Shown here piece after piece: positions 28,609 to 36,815 of a stretch of DNA of 64,000 nucleotides. How positions within the stretch are numbered: position 1 is the first letter of the stretch; every line of letters starts with the position of its first letter. The DNA lies in the NCBI GenBank assembly GCA_963741405.1, contig CAVUHX010000047.1:130656-194655 (forward strand), in the 5' to 3' direction. Under the pieces are notes generated by a model that saw nothing but the letters and a program-made list of their open reading frames with translations, was not told where the DNA came from and did no database searches. Source of the stretch: Roseiarcus sp963741405. GTDB lineage: Bacteria > Pseudomonadota > Alphaproteobacteria > Rhizobiales > Beijerinckiaceae. The position numbers and the translations under genes were made by a program.

Positions 28609-30087
28609 ATGCCGACGAAACCCGCCAGAGACCTCGAAGAGCTCGCCGCCCTCCTCGCCGATGTGCGGGCGCTGCGGGCGGATGTCGAAAGAGGAGGCGC
28701 GGGGCTCAGGGCCGAATGGGGCGCCGCCGCCGAAAAGGTGGGGAAACGGGCCACGAACCTGTCTCATTACATCGCGCTGCGCGGGCGCGACGTAACCGAG
28801 CTGCAACTCCGGCTCGCCGCGCGCGGCCTCTCGTCGCTCGGCCGCAGCGAGGCCAGCGTGATGCAGGCCCTCGACGCCCTGATCGTCACGCTGCGCCGCC
28901 TGACCGGCGAGGCGAATGTCCCCTACCCCGCCCCGCCGCTTGCCGTGGACGGCGCCTCCGAACTCGAGGCCGAAGCGGAGCGGATCTTCGGCAAGCGGCG
29001 GAAGGGCGCGCCGCGGGTCCGGGTGATGGCGACGCTGCCGCCGGAGGCGGCGACCCAACCCGAGCTCCTCGACAACCTCATCGCCGCGGGCATGGACTGC
29101 GCCCGCATCAATTGCGCCCACGACGACGCCGAGGCCTGGGGAAAGATGGTCGCGAACGTGCGCGAATCCGCCTCGCGGCTCGAGCGCCGGTGCAAGATCC
29201 TGATGGACCTCGGCGGCCCGAAATGCCGCATCCAGCGGGTCAAGGCCCCGCCGAAGACTCGCCTCATGCGCGGCGATCGCGTGACCCTCATCGACGAGGT
29301 GAGCGAGAAAACGAAGGATCCGATCGCCTTCTCGCTCAACTTCCCGGAACTCGTCGACCAGCTCACGATCGGCGCGGAAGTGTTCATCGACGACGGCAAG
29401 GCGGCGGCGCGGGTCGTCGCCAAGACCGCGGGCCGGGCGGAGATCGAGATCTACGCCGCGCGCGAGAAGGGCGTGCGCCTGAAGCCCGGCAAGGGCGTCA
29501 ATTTCCCGGCGACCGAACTCGACCTGCCGCCGCTGACCTCCAAGGATTTCCGCGACCTCGACTTCATCGCCGAGCACGCCGACCTCGTCGGCTTTTCCTT
29601 CGTGCAGCGGGTCGACGACATCGAACTCCTGCAGGACCACCTCGTCGCCCGCGCGCCGAAGCGCGAACCGCACGCGATCGTGCTCAAGATCGAGACGCCG
29701 CTCGCCGTGCGCAACCTGCCCCGCCTGATCCTGCAGTCGGCGACCCACAACCCGACCGCGGTGATGATCGCGCGCGGCGATCTGGCGGTCGAGCTCGGTT
29801 TCGCCCGCCTCACCGAGATGCAGGAGGAGATTCTCTGGCTGTGCGAGGCGGCGCATACCCCGGTCGTCTGGGCGACGCAGGTGCTCGACAATTACGTCCG
29901 CGACGGCATGGCGAGCCGCGCCGAGATGACCGACGCGGCGATGGCGCAGGGCGCGGAATGCGTGATGCTCAACAAGGGCCCCTATCTCGCCGAGGGCGTG
30001 GCCTTCCTGCGCGACGTGCTCATGCGCATGGACCGGCATTTCGCCAAGAAATTCGTGCGCTTCGGCTCGCTGAAGGAATGGAGCTGA
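28609..30087 (+). CDS. Pyruvate kinase with N-terminal extension
   Basis: 492 residues from ATG 28609 (MPTKPARDLEEL); an ATG 87 bases upstream is possible. An N-terminal ~130-residue helical, Arg/Leu-rich region precedes the catalytic barrel, which starts at RVRVMATLPPEA and holds the phosphoenolpyruvate/metal site (MDCARINCAHDD, LMDLGGPKCRI, LKIETPLAVRNLP). The C-terminal allosteric domain of classical enzymes is absent. This architecture is a variant pyruvate-kinase-like branch; activity is likely but not proven. Confidence 0.85.
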   Translation: MPTKPARDLEELAALLADVRALRADVERGGAGLRAEWGAAAEKVGKRATNLSHYIALRGRDVTELQLRLAARGLSSLGRSEASVMQALDALIVTLRRLTGEANVPYPAPPLAVDGASELEAEAERIFGKRRKGAPRVRVMATLPPEAATQPELLDNLIAAGMDCARINCAHDDAEAWGKMVANVRESASRLERRCKILMDLGGPKCRIQRVKAPPKTRLMRGDRVTLIDEVSEKTKDPIAFSLNFPELVDQLTIGAEVFIDDGKAAARVVAKTAGRAEIEIYAAREKGVRLKPGKGVNFPATELDLPPLTSKDFRDLDFIAEHADLVGFSFVQRVDDIELLQDHLVARAPKREPHAIVLKIETPLAVRNLPRLILQSATHNPTAVMIARGDLAVELGFARLTEMQEEILWLCEAAHTPVVWATQVLDNYVRDGMASRAEMTDAAMAQGAECVMLNKGPYLAEGVAFLRDVLMRMDRHFAKKFVRFGSLKEWS

Positions 30088-30303
30088 GACGGAGGCGGGC
30101 GGCGCCTCCGAAGCGGCATGACCAAATCTGTAGCCGAAGAAACGATTTCAAGGGGCTAGGCGCCAAAATCTGCAACTCTGACAACCCTATTGTACATAAA
30201 TTTAGTGGCTTGTTCAGGCGGGCGAAAGTTTGCAGTATCGGCGTCGAACCCATCGTCCGGACCGGCGCCGCCGGCGGACAATTCTCGACAGGAAGGGCGA
30301 CCC

Positions 30304-31863
30304 ATGTCGGCCGAGGCGCTGCTCATGCAGGAATTCGGGACGCTGCCGGAATTGATCCGCGCCCATGCGGCCGAGCGCCCGAGCCGAGCCGCGCTCGTCG
30401 AGGGCGACGCTGAACTGAGCTACGCCGAACTCGCCGCGCTGATGGACCGCATCGCCTTCGCGCTCCAGCGAGACGGCGTCGAGAGCGGCGAGGCGGTGGC
30501 CGTCTGCGCGAGTACCTCGATCACCTACGCGGCTGCTTTCTGCGGAATCCTCGCCGCTGGCGCCGCGGTTGCGCCGCTCGCGCCGTCCTCGACGCCGGCG
30601 AGTCTCATGATGATGCTCAAGGACAGCGGCGCAAAGGTCTTTCTCCTCGACCGCGACGTGGCGACGGCGCTCGGGGACATCGGGTCCGACGAGGGGATCA
30701 GGCGCGTCGCGCTCGACGACTGCGACGCCGGCGCCCCATTCTCCCAATGGATTGGCCCGGACGGATCGAAGCCGGCCGGCGTTTCGATCGCTCCGGACGA
30801 TCCGTTCAACATCATCTATTCCTCCGGCACCACCGGCGCGCCGAAGGGCATCGTTCAGCCGCATCGCATGCGGTGGGGTCAGCTCGCGCGCGTCTCCTAC
30901 AAGGATGCCGTGACGATCGTCTCGACGCCGCTCTATTCGAATACGACGCTCGTCGTCTTCCTTCCGACGCTCGCGCACGGCGGCACGGCGGTTCTGATGC
31001 CCAAATTCGAAGCCGGCGCGTTCCTCCGACTCTCCGAGAATCGCTGCGCCACCCATGCAATGCTCGTTCCGGTGCAATATCGCCGCATCATGGAGCGTCC
31101 GGATTTCGGCGAGTACGATCTCTCGAGCACTGTGCTCAAGTTTTCCACCAGCGCGCCCTTCCCCGCTGCCCTGAAGGCGGATGTGCTCGAGCGCTGGCCC
31201 GGCGGCCTGGTGGAATTTTACGGCATGACCGAAGGCGGCGGATCGACGATGCTTGTCGCGCACGAGTTCCCGGACAAGCTGCACACCGTCGGGCGGCCGA
31301 TGCCGGGCCATGACATCTGTCTGATCGACGAGGCGGGCCGCGAAGTCGAGAAAGGCAAGGTCGGCGAAGTGGTCGGCCGGTCGGCGATGATGATGGCCGG
31401 ATACCACAACCAGCCGGACAAGACGCGCGACGCCGAATGGCGCGACAGCGAAGGGTGGCGCTTCATCCGCACCGGGGACATCGGCCGCTTCGACGAGGAC
31501 GGGTTCCTGATCCTGCTCGACCGCAGCAAGGACGTCATCATCTCCGGCGGCTTCAACATCTACCCATCCGACATCGAGGCCGAGCTCGTCCAGCACGAAG
31601 CCGTCGTCGAGGCGGCCGTGGTCGGCGTCCCGTCCGAACGCTGGGGCGAAACGCCGGTCGCCTTCGTCGCGCTGCGTCCCGGCGCCGCCGTCGACGGCGC
31701 GACATTGAAGGACTGGGCCAATGAGAGGCTCGGCAAGACCCAGCGCCTGTCCGATCTCACCATCGTCGACAACCTGCCGCGCAGCCCGATCGGCAAGGTT
31801 CTCAAGCGCGAATTGCGCTCCCTTCTCCCCGCAGGCGCAGGCAGGGAGAAGGCAGCGCCGTAG
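30304..31863 (+). CDS. AMP-dependent acyl-CoA/fatty-acid synthetase
   Basis: Adenylate-forming ligase, 519 residues, activating a carboxylic acid to acyl-AMP and then acyl-CoA. ATG 30304 follows AGGAAGGG. Motifs: IIYSSGTTGAPKGI (P-loop), FYGMTEGGG, RTGDIGRFDEDGF, SKDVIISGGFNIYP and the catalytic Lys in SPIGKVLKREL. Substrate unknown; FadD13/4-coumarate-ligase-type by overall pattern. The last residues (LLPAGAGREKAAP) are coded by a dispersed CTCCCCGC-type repeat, so the 3' end was extended or rewritten by the repeat. Confidence 0.88.
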   Translation: MSAEALLMQEFGTLPELIRAHAAERPSRAALVEGDAELSYAELAALMDRIAFALQRDGVESGEAVAVCASTSITYAAAFCGILAAGAAVAPLAPSSTPASLMMMLKDSGAKVFLLDRDVATALGDIGSDEGIRRVALDDCDAGAPFSQWIGPDGSKPAGVSIAPDDPFNIIYSSGTTGAPKGIVQPHRMRWGQLARVSYKDAVTIVSTPLYSNTTLVVFLPTLAHGGTAVLMPKFEAGAFLRLSENRCATHAMLVPVQYRRIMERPDFGEYDLSSTVLKFSTSAPFPAALKADVLERWPGGLVEFYGMTEGGGSTMLVAHEFPDKLHTVGRPMPGHDICLIDEAGREVEKGKVGEVVGRSAMMMAGYHNQPDKTRDAEWRDSEGWRFIRTGDIGRFDEDGFLILLDRSKDVIISGGFNIYPSDIEAELVQHEAVVEAAVVGVPSERWGETPVAFVALRPGAAVDGATLKDWANERLGKTQRLSDLTIVDNLPRSPIGKVLKRELRSLLPAGAGREKAAP

Positions 31864-31990
31864 GGCTTGGAAAGACGCCTGTCTTTCAACAGGCTATGGC
31901 GCCGGATGTGCGGCGGCGGCGCCCTCTCCGGAGGAGTCCGCCCCGCCTCACACGTCCCTCTCCCCGCAAGCGGGGGCTTACTGGGGGGGA
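31862..31990. repeat. Dispersed hairpin repeat region 1
   Basis: Contains the GAAAGACG..CGTCTTTC-type inverted repeat (31870-31890 in a degenerate form) plus GGCGCCGGATG and CTCCCCGCAAGCGGGG elements that recur at 38250-38400, 56832-57000 and 59345-59530. Confidence 0.6.
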
Positions 31991-31992
31991 GT

Positions 31993-32131
31993 TACGCTTC
32001 GCATTTTCCGCCATCACCCGCCAAGCCCGCGAGAAACTCGACCAGAGGCTTCGTCCCTGGACCCCATGAGCGGCCAGGGCTCGAGGGGTAAGCGTCCGGG
32101 CGACCCGGAAGCCCAGGATGTCGATCCGGCC
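31993..32131 (-). pseudogene. Remnant of a second VR-avd junction
   Basis: Bases 32085-32118 are identical (34 of 34) to 33998-34031, the 3' end of the active VR and its target gene. Over the next 14 or so bases the only differences from TR are at coding-strand adenines, as in a real VR, and then homology is lost. Downstream on the minus strand, 31993-32066 matches the VR-avd spacer (33903-33971) including the avd start codon region (MAENAKR vs MADNAKR) and a decayed copy of the hairpin. So a second diversified gene and avd once stood here. Confidence 0.75.
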
Positions 32132-32289
32132 AAGCGTGGGGGCGCCTTTCGCGATTTCGGTCGCCCGCAGACTTGGCAGGCGAGTTGGCGGCGCCGGCCG
32201 GAGCCCTTGCGTCTCCCAAGTCCGGCGCCGCCGGCGCGTCGGGCGCCGCAGCGGCCCCGACCGTGCTCATCATGGACGGCCCTGGACGC

Positions 32290-33546
32290 TTAACACACAC
32301 CCGGCGCCACCGTGATGGCGTCGGCTCCGGCGGCAAGCGTACGGGCGACCCGGAAGCCCAGGTTGTTGTTCCGGTTGTCGGTGTTGTTCCTGTTGCGGTT
32401 CGCCGAGCGGAGGTTGTCTGGATTGTTGTTCCAGGAACCGCCGCGGACGACGCGGCGACAAGGGGCCGTCCAGGCTTCGAGGGTTTTGGCCGGATCGAAC
32501 CGGCCGCCCCGGAAGATCGCATGGCGCAGGCGCCATGTATCGGCATGTTCGGCGTGCGCGATCCACGCGCGTACGCGGGCGTCGACGTCTTCAATGTCGA
32601 CGGCGCCGGCTCGCCATTGATCGCGCAGGCCGCGCAGGCGGTTGCGGAAGCGCCGCACGTTGTCTTCCGGCAAGCGCCGACGCCCGCCGTCACAGAGCAG
32701 AATGCCGAGAAACTGCGCCGGCTCGCGGCACGACGAGATGAAAGTCTTGCGCGGGTGAAGCTTCAGTCGCCGGCCAGCGAGATATCGCTCGATCCGCGAT
32801 TGCCAACTCGTCAAGACCGGGGGGTCGTCGGCGAACAGCGCGAAGTCGTCAACGTAGCGGACGTAGGGCGCCTGAAGAACCTCGGTCACGAAATGATCGA
32901 AGCCGTCGAGATAGAGATTGGCGAAGAACTGGCTGGTCAGATTGCCGATCGGCAGACCGCGGCGCCGCCGGAACGGCTCGAACAGATCGTCGCCCTGGAA
33001 ATGCAGGTTCACCGGCTCCTGCGGGTTGGAGCCGTCGACAATCCGGTCCAGAAGAGCAAGCGTCGGCTCGCAACGGATTCGGCGGCGAAAGTCCGATTTC
33101 AGGATCGCGTGGTCGATCGCGGGAAAATAGCGATAGATGTCGCCGCGCAGAACACAGGCGTGGCGGTTGCGATAGCGCTCATAAGCGTCGATCGCACGAT
33201 GTGTTCCCTTGTCGATGCGGTTGGCGAAGGTGTGATCGATGAAGCCGCGTTCGAAGATCGGCTCCACGACCCCGCAAAGCGCATGATGCACGACGCGGTC
33301 GCGGAACGGCGCCGCAGAGACGATCCGTCTTTTGGGGTCGCTGACCGCGAAGGCGACATAGCGGCCCGGCCGATATTCGCCGGCGCGCAGCTGCCGCTCC
33401 AGGGCGAGCAGTTCACCCTCCAGATTGGCGAAGAACGCGGCTGCGCCCGGCTTCTTGCGCTTGCCTTTGATGGCCCGCCGGGCGGCCGCGTATAGCGCCT
33501 GAAAGTTGGCGATACGCGTGAACAAGTGGTCATGCCGTGGCGGCAT
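32290..33546 (-). CDS. DGR reverse transcriptase, TR-coded C-terminal tail
   Basis: Error-prone reverse transcriptase of a diversity-generating retroelement, 418 residues. N-terminal HDHLFTRIANFQALY (5-19), SDPKRRIVSAAPFRDRVVHHAL (69-90 region), RGDIYRYFPAID (134-145), the DGR-specific GLPIGNLTSQ (197-206) in place of the QG of group II enzymes, and catalytic YVDD (231-234). It makes adenine-mutated cDNA from the TR RNA. The frame runs on through the TR: residues ~364-402 are TR-coded and mirror the variable tip of the target. Start ATG 33546 overlaps the avd stop by about 17 bases. Order target-avd-RT-TR is classical. Confidence 0.97.
   Translation of the reverse strand: MPPRHDHLFTRIANFQALYAAARRAIKGKRKKPGAAAFFANLEGELLALERQLRAGEYRPGRYVAFAVSDPKRRIVSAAPFRDRVVHHALCGVVEPIFERGFIDHTFANRIDKGTHRAIDAYERYRNRHACVLRGDIYRYFPAIDHAILKSDFRRRIRCEPTLALLDRIVDGSNPQEPVNLHFQGDDLFEPFRRRRGLPIGNLTSQFFANLYLDGFDHFVTEVLQAPYVRYVDDFALFADDPPVLTSWQSRIERYLAGRRLKLHPRKTFISSCREPAQFLGILLCDGGRRRLPEDNVRRFRNRLRGLRDQWRAGAVDIEDVDARVRAWIAHAEHADTWRLRHAIFRGGRFDPAKTLEAWTAPCRRVVRGGSWNNNPDNLRSANRNRNNTDNRNNNLGFRVARTLAAGADAITVAPGVC
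32342..32455 (-). repeat. DGR template repeat (TR)
   Basis: 114 nt aligned without gaps to VR (34010-34123). Coding strand has 29 adenines; 17 differ in VR (A to T 9 times, A to G 8 times) and 0 of the other 85 bases differ. The adenines sit mostly in 12 Asn codons (AAC/AAT) with GAC, ACC, AGG and CCA; none can become a stop codon by changing an A. The 3' 21 nt (coding strand) have no adenine at all and serve as the initiation-of-mutagenic-homing-type end. TR lies inside the RT reading frame. Confidence 0.97.
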
Positions 33547-33921
33547 CGCTGGTTCCTGGCGTCGCGCTGTTGGCGACGCGATGCGTCTTCAGCCAGCCGC
33601 CGATGAGGCGTCCGGTGTCATCGAGCGAGCGCGCCGCATGTTCGTAGCGCCGCCGATCCAGCAATCTCAGGTCAGCGGCGAGTCGGATCAAGAACCGGAG
33701 CTTCTCAATCCCCAGGTTTCCTCGACGCAGAGCGTCTGCGCGGTCCCGCGTGTAGGTCGCTTCGATCAGCGCCTCGAGCACGTTCAGGGCGATGTCTCGA
33801 TGCGATCGCCGAGGGTGAACTTATGGCTTCTCGGGAATTTCTCGACGGCCGGGAGGAGCCACAAGAGGAACTGATAATGCGCCTCGACCGCAGCGCCCGT
33901 CCGCTTCGCATTGTCTGCCAT
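33530..33921 (-). CDS. avd: DGR accessory variability determinant (avd), frameshifted
   Basis: Small basic four-helix-bundle protein that binds the DGR reverse transcriptase and TR RNA. ATG 33921 gives MADNAKRTGAAVEAHYQFLL, continues with FTLGDRIET, and is broken at about 33790-33798, where one base is missing: IALNVLEALIEATYTRDRA goes on in the next frame to 33530. About 130 residues after repair, usual for Avd. It sits between the VR-bearing gene and the RT. The frameshift may be a sequencing error, as seen throughout the window. Confidence 0.88.
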
Positions 33922-33948
33922 CACACGCCAAGCCCGCGAAAAGCTCGA

Positions 33949-33967
33949 CCAGGGGCTTCGCCCCTGG
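33949..33967 (-). other. Hairpin downstream of VR
   Basis: CCAGGGGC / GCCCCTGG, 8-bp stem and 3-base loop, 42 bases beyond the VR 3' end. DGRs commonly need a short GC-rich hairpin/cruciform after the VR for efficient homing, so this is likely that element. A decayed copy follows the second VR remnant at about 32036-32060. Confidence 0.65.
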
Positions 33968-33993
33968 ACCCCAGGAAGTAAGGAGTTAAGGAT

Positions 33994-36725
33994 CTAAGGG
34001 GTAAGCGTCCGGGCGACCCGGAAGCCCAGGACGCCGTACCGGACGCCGGTGTCGTCCCCGAAGCGGTACGCCGAGCGGAGGATGTCTGGATTGATGATCC
34101 AGGAACCGCCGCGGACGACGCGGGAATTACAATCGCCGCTCGTCCAGGCGCGAGCCGTCGTCCGGCGCTCCCCGGTAGCTGCCGTTCCAGCAATCTTCCG
34201 TCCACTCCCAGACGTTGCCGACCATTTGATAGAGACCGAACGGATTCGCGGCGAATGAACTGACCGGCGCCGTCTGCTTGCCGTCCCACTGGCTGCCGCA
34301 GCCGTTGCAATTCGCCATCGCTTGGCCATTCAGCTTGATCTCGTCGCCCCAGGGGTACTTCGTCTCCTTACCGGCGCGAGCGGCATACTCGTATTCCGCC
34401 TCGGAGAGCAGCCGATATTGCTTTCGAGTGATTCTCGAGAGCCATTTCACGTAAGTCTGCGCGTCGTCCCAGCTCACGTTGATCGCTGGGCGCCGGCCGC
34501 GTCCCCAGCCGCTGTCGCTGACATGCTGGGCGCAATCGCCATGGGCGGCGCAGGCGTCCCACTCGTCGAACGTCAGCGCGAACTTCGCGACCGCAAAATG
34601 CTTGGCGATCGTCACCTCGCGCGGCGGATGCTCGCTGTCGTTGCCTTGTCCCTCAGGCGAGCCCCTCGTGAAATGCCCCCTCGGCACGACGATCATTTCC
34701 GGGCAATCGCGGCATTCCTTGAATGGCGTCACCCTCCTTGAGGACGCGCTCCTGCGCCGGTCTGAGCGCGGTCACGTTCGCCAGCGCATAGACTTCTTCC
34801 TTCAGCCAATCCTGGCGCCACCAGGCCACCCCGACAGCGGCTATCGCCGCGACCAGGACGCCGACAAGCGCCTGCGCCCGGCGCTTGCGCCGCCGCGCCG
34901 TCTTGCGGCTTTGCGCAATGAACGTCCGGTCGGCTTCCTGAATGTCTGCGGAGCGCCGGGCGAGCCAGGTCCGCGCCTGCGTCAGTGCGAAGCCCATCAG
35001 CAGCGCGTCGTCCTTGTCCCGATCCGCCGTTTTCTCCCAGGCGCGGCGGTCCGCCTCCAGCCCGCTGCGCCAGCTCAGGAACTCGCGCTCGGCGGCGACC
35101 CATTCCTTGAGCTTGTCCCAGCGCTTGAAAATCGCCTCGTGCGCCACCTCGGCGTAGGTCTCGCCCGCCGCAGTCGTCGCCGCCACCAGGAGCCGGTTGG
35201 GATAGCCGGAAAGTTCGGAGACGAGACCCCACTCCTCGTCCGAGAATTCGGCGCGAAGGGCGCGGCGCCGCGTCGGTTCGCCATCCTCGCGCACGGACGC
35301 GAGCTTGAGCGTGAGAACGCGCCTCAGCGCCTCCTCGGCGCCCGGACGCTCGGCAAGAAACCGGTTGGCGCGATCGACCAGCACGCCGCCAAGCTCGAAG
35401 GATTGCATGGGCAACCGCAGCACGCCGTCGCCGGCTTTCAGCATCTCTCTCCACATGTCGTCGAGCGTGTAGGAGAGGAGCGGCAGCGCGCCCACGTCCC
35501 GGACCGATTCCTCGGCGGCGCGCTCAGCGATGATGCCGGCGAGCCGGTCGTTCTCGAAGCGGGCCCCGAGCAGTTCCGCAGGACGGCTCACCACCTCGCG
35601 CAGGTCCTCCTCGCCGAGCGGCGGCACGTCGATCTGCAGGCGGGCCTTGAACAAAGGCGTGTCGCGTTGCAGGGATCCATAGAAGTCGGAGCGCATGCTC
35701 ATCATCGCGCGCAGGCGCGGGTCGGGCAGCGCCGCCGCCAGCAGCTCGGAGAAGCGCCGCCGCGCGGGCTCCGCGGCGCGCGCGTAAAGCTCCTCGCCCT
35801 GATCGACATAGAGCAGGAAGGCAGGGGGCTTGGGTTGACCGAGCTCCACGCGGCGGCGTTCGGTGGCCTCGATCAGGTCGGACAGCGTCGCCTTGCCATG
35901 CAGAAGCTCGTCGATCCAGTCATGTTGCCGAGCGACGCGCTTGGGATCGGTCGCCTCGAATTGCCACGCGTCGAGGAAACAATCGACCAGCGACTTGATC
36001 GGATCGGCGCCGGGCTTCAGCGTCAGGAAGCACCATCGCCGACTGTTCTGAAAGACCGCCGGCCATGGCCTGGACGCTTGCGCGTCGTCCGGCCAGGCCT
36101 GCCGCTTGAGCGCCGCCAGAACGCCCGCCTGGGCCACCGAGGATTTGCCGACGCCCGAATTGCCGATCAGCACCGGCAGCCGGCCGAGCGCTTCGAGCGC
36201 TTCGAGCGTCGCGGCGGTTTCGCGCGTTCGGCCGAAGAAATAGTCGCTGTCCTTCTCCTCCATCGCTTCGAGGCCGCGGTAGGGAGACGCATGGCGCCAG
36301 AGTTCGGGCGGGCTCGCGCCGCGGCCGGACGCTCCGTCGAAGATCCGTGCGATGGTCTTCTCGGACGCCGGATCGGGCGTGACGATCCAGTGCAACTGGC
36401 GCAGGAAGGGCAGTCCCGGCGCCGTCTGCCCCTCGAGCAGGACGACAACCAGCGGGAATGTTCGCCCCGACTTCACCCAGCGGTCGAGCGCCTCGTCATA
36501 TTCGGGCACCTGCCATTTGCCGATTCCGCGTTCGCCGACCAGCAGAACGAAGGCGTCCGCCTTCGCCAGTTCCTCGGCGAGTTGCGCGGTCCAGGCGCCG
36601 CCGGCGCGCAAGTCCACGGGCGCGAAGAAGACGCTCGACGCCGCGTCCTTGCGCTCGATGGCGGCCTTGAGACGCTCCGCCAGCGCCCGGTCCGGCGTGT
36701 GATAGCTGAGGAACCAGCGCTTCAT
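33994..36725 (-). CDS. TIR-nSTAND NTPase-TM-FGE protein, DGR target (two frameshifts)
   Basis: DGR-diversified receptor-like protein, ~910 residues after repair. Residues 1-~135: TIR domain (MKRWFLSYHT..., WQVPE with a likely catalytic Glu at 75). ~150-560: nSTAND1 NTPase with Walker A GNSGVGKS (188-195) and Walker B-type LLYVDQGEELY (304-314). 617-636: membrane helix. Then an FGE-sulfatase/C-type-lectin-fold domain (CPEMIVVPRGHFTRGSPEG, NVSWDDAQTYVKWLS, YRLLSEAEYEYAARAG, NPFGLYQMVGNVWEW) ending in the VR. The frame breaks at 34721-34730 (one extra base; KEGDA-FKEC restored) and 34147-34156 (one extra base; DGS-AWTSGDCN restored). Likely one gene split by indels. Confidence 0.88.
34010..34123 (-). 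repeat. DGR variable repeat (VR)
   Basis: Codes the C-terminal ligand-facing end of the FGE domain. Relative to TR, 13 codons are changed, e.g. Asn to Ile (3), Val (2), Tyr (2), Asp (2), Phe, Gly, plus Arg to Gly and Asp to Gly. The unchanged frame RVVRGGSW ... LGFRVAR is the conserved scaffold on either side. Immediately followed by the stop codon TAG at 33994-33996 (after TLTP). Confidence 0.97.
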
Positions 36726-36815
36726 GCCTTCGTCCCGTCGAGGCCGCGAGCCTATCCGATTGTGACGGATCGATCACCCAAAGGGCGAGGGGGAGCGAGC
36801 TCGCGCGCCGCTTCC

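Noticed and set aside
31992..32693. Minus-strand frame of about 230 codons covering the TR region
   Set aside because: Out of frame with the RT and composed of TR-derived Thr-rich repeats; explained by the TR and VR remnants.
36760..36780. TGTGACGGATCGATCAC as a fourth Crp box
   Set aside because: Spacing between TGTGA and TCAC is 8, not 6, so it does not fit the consensus.
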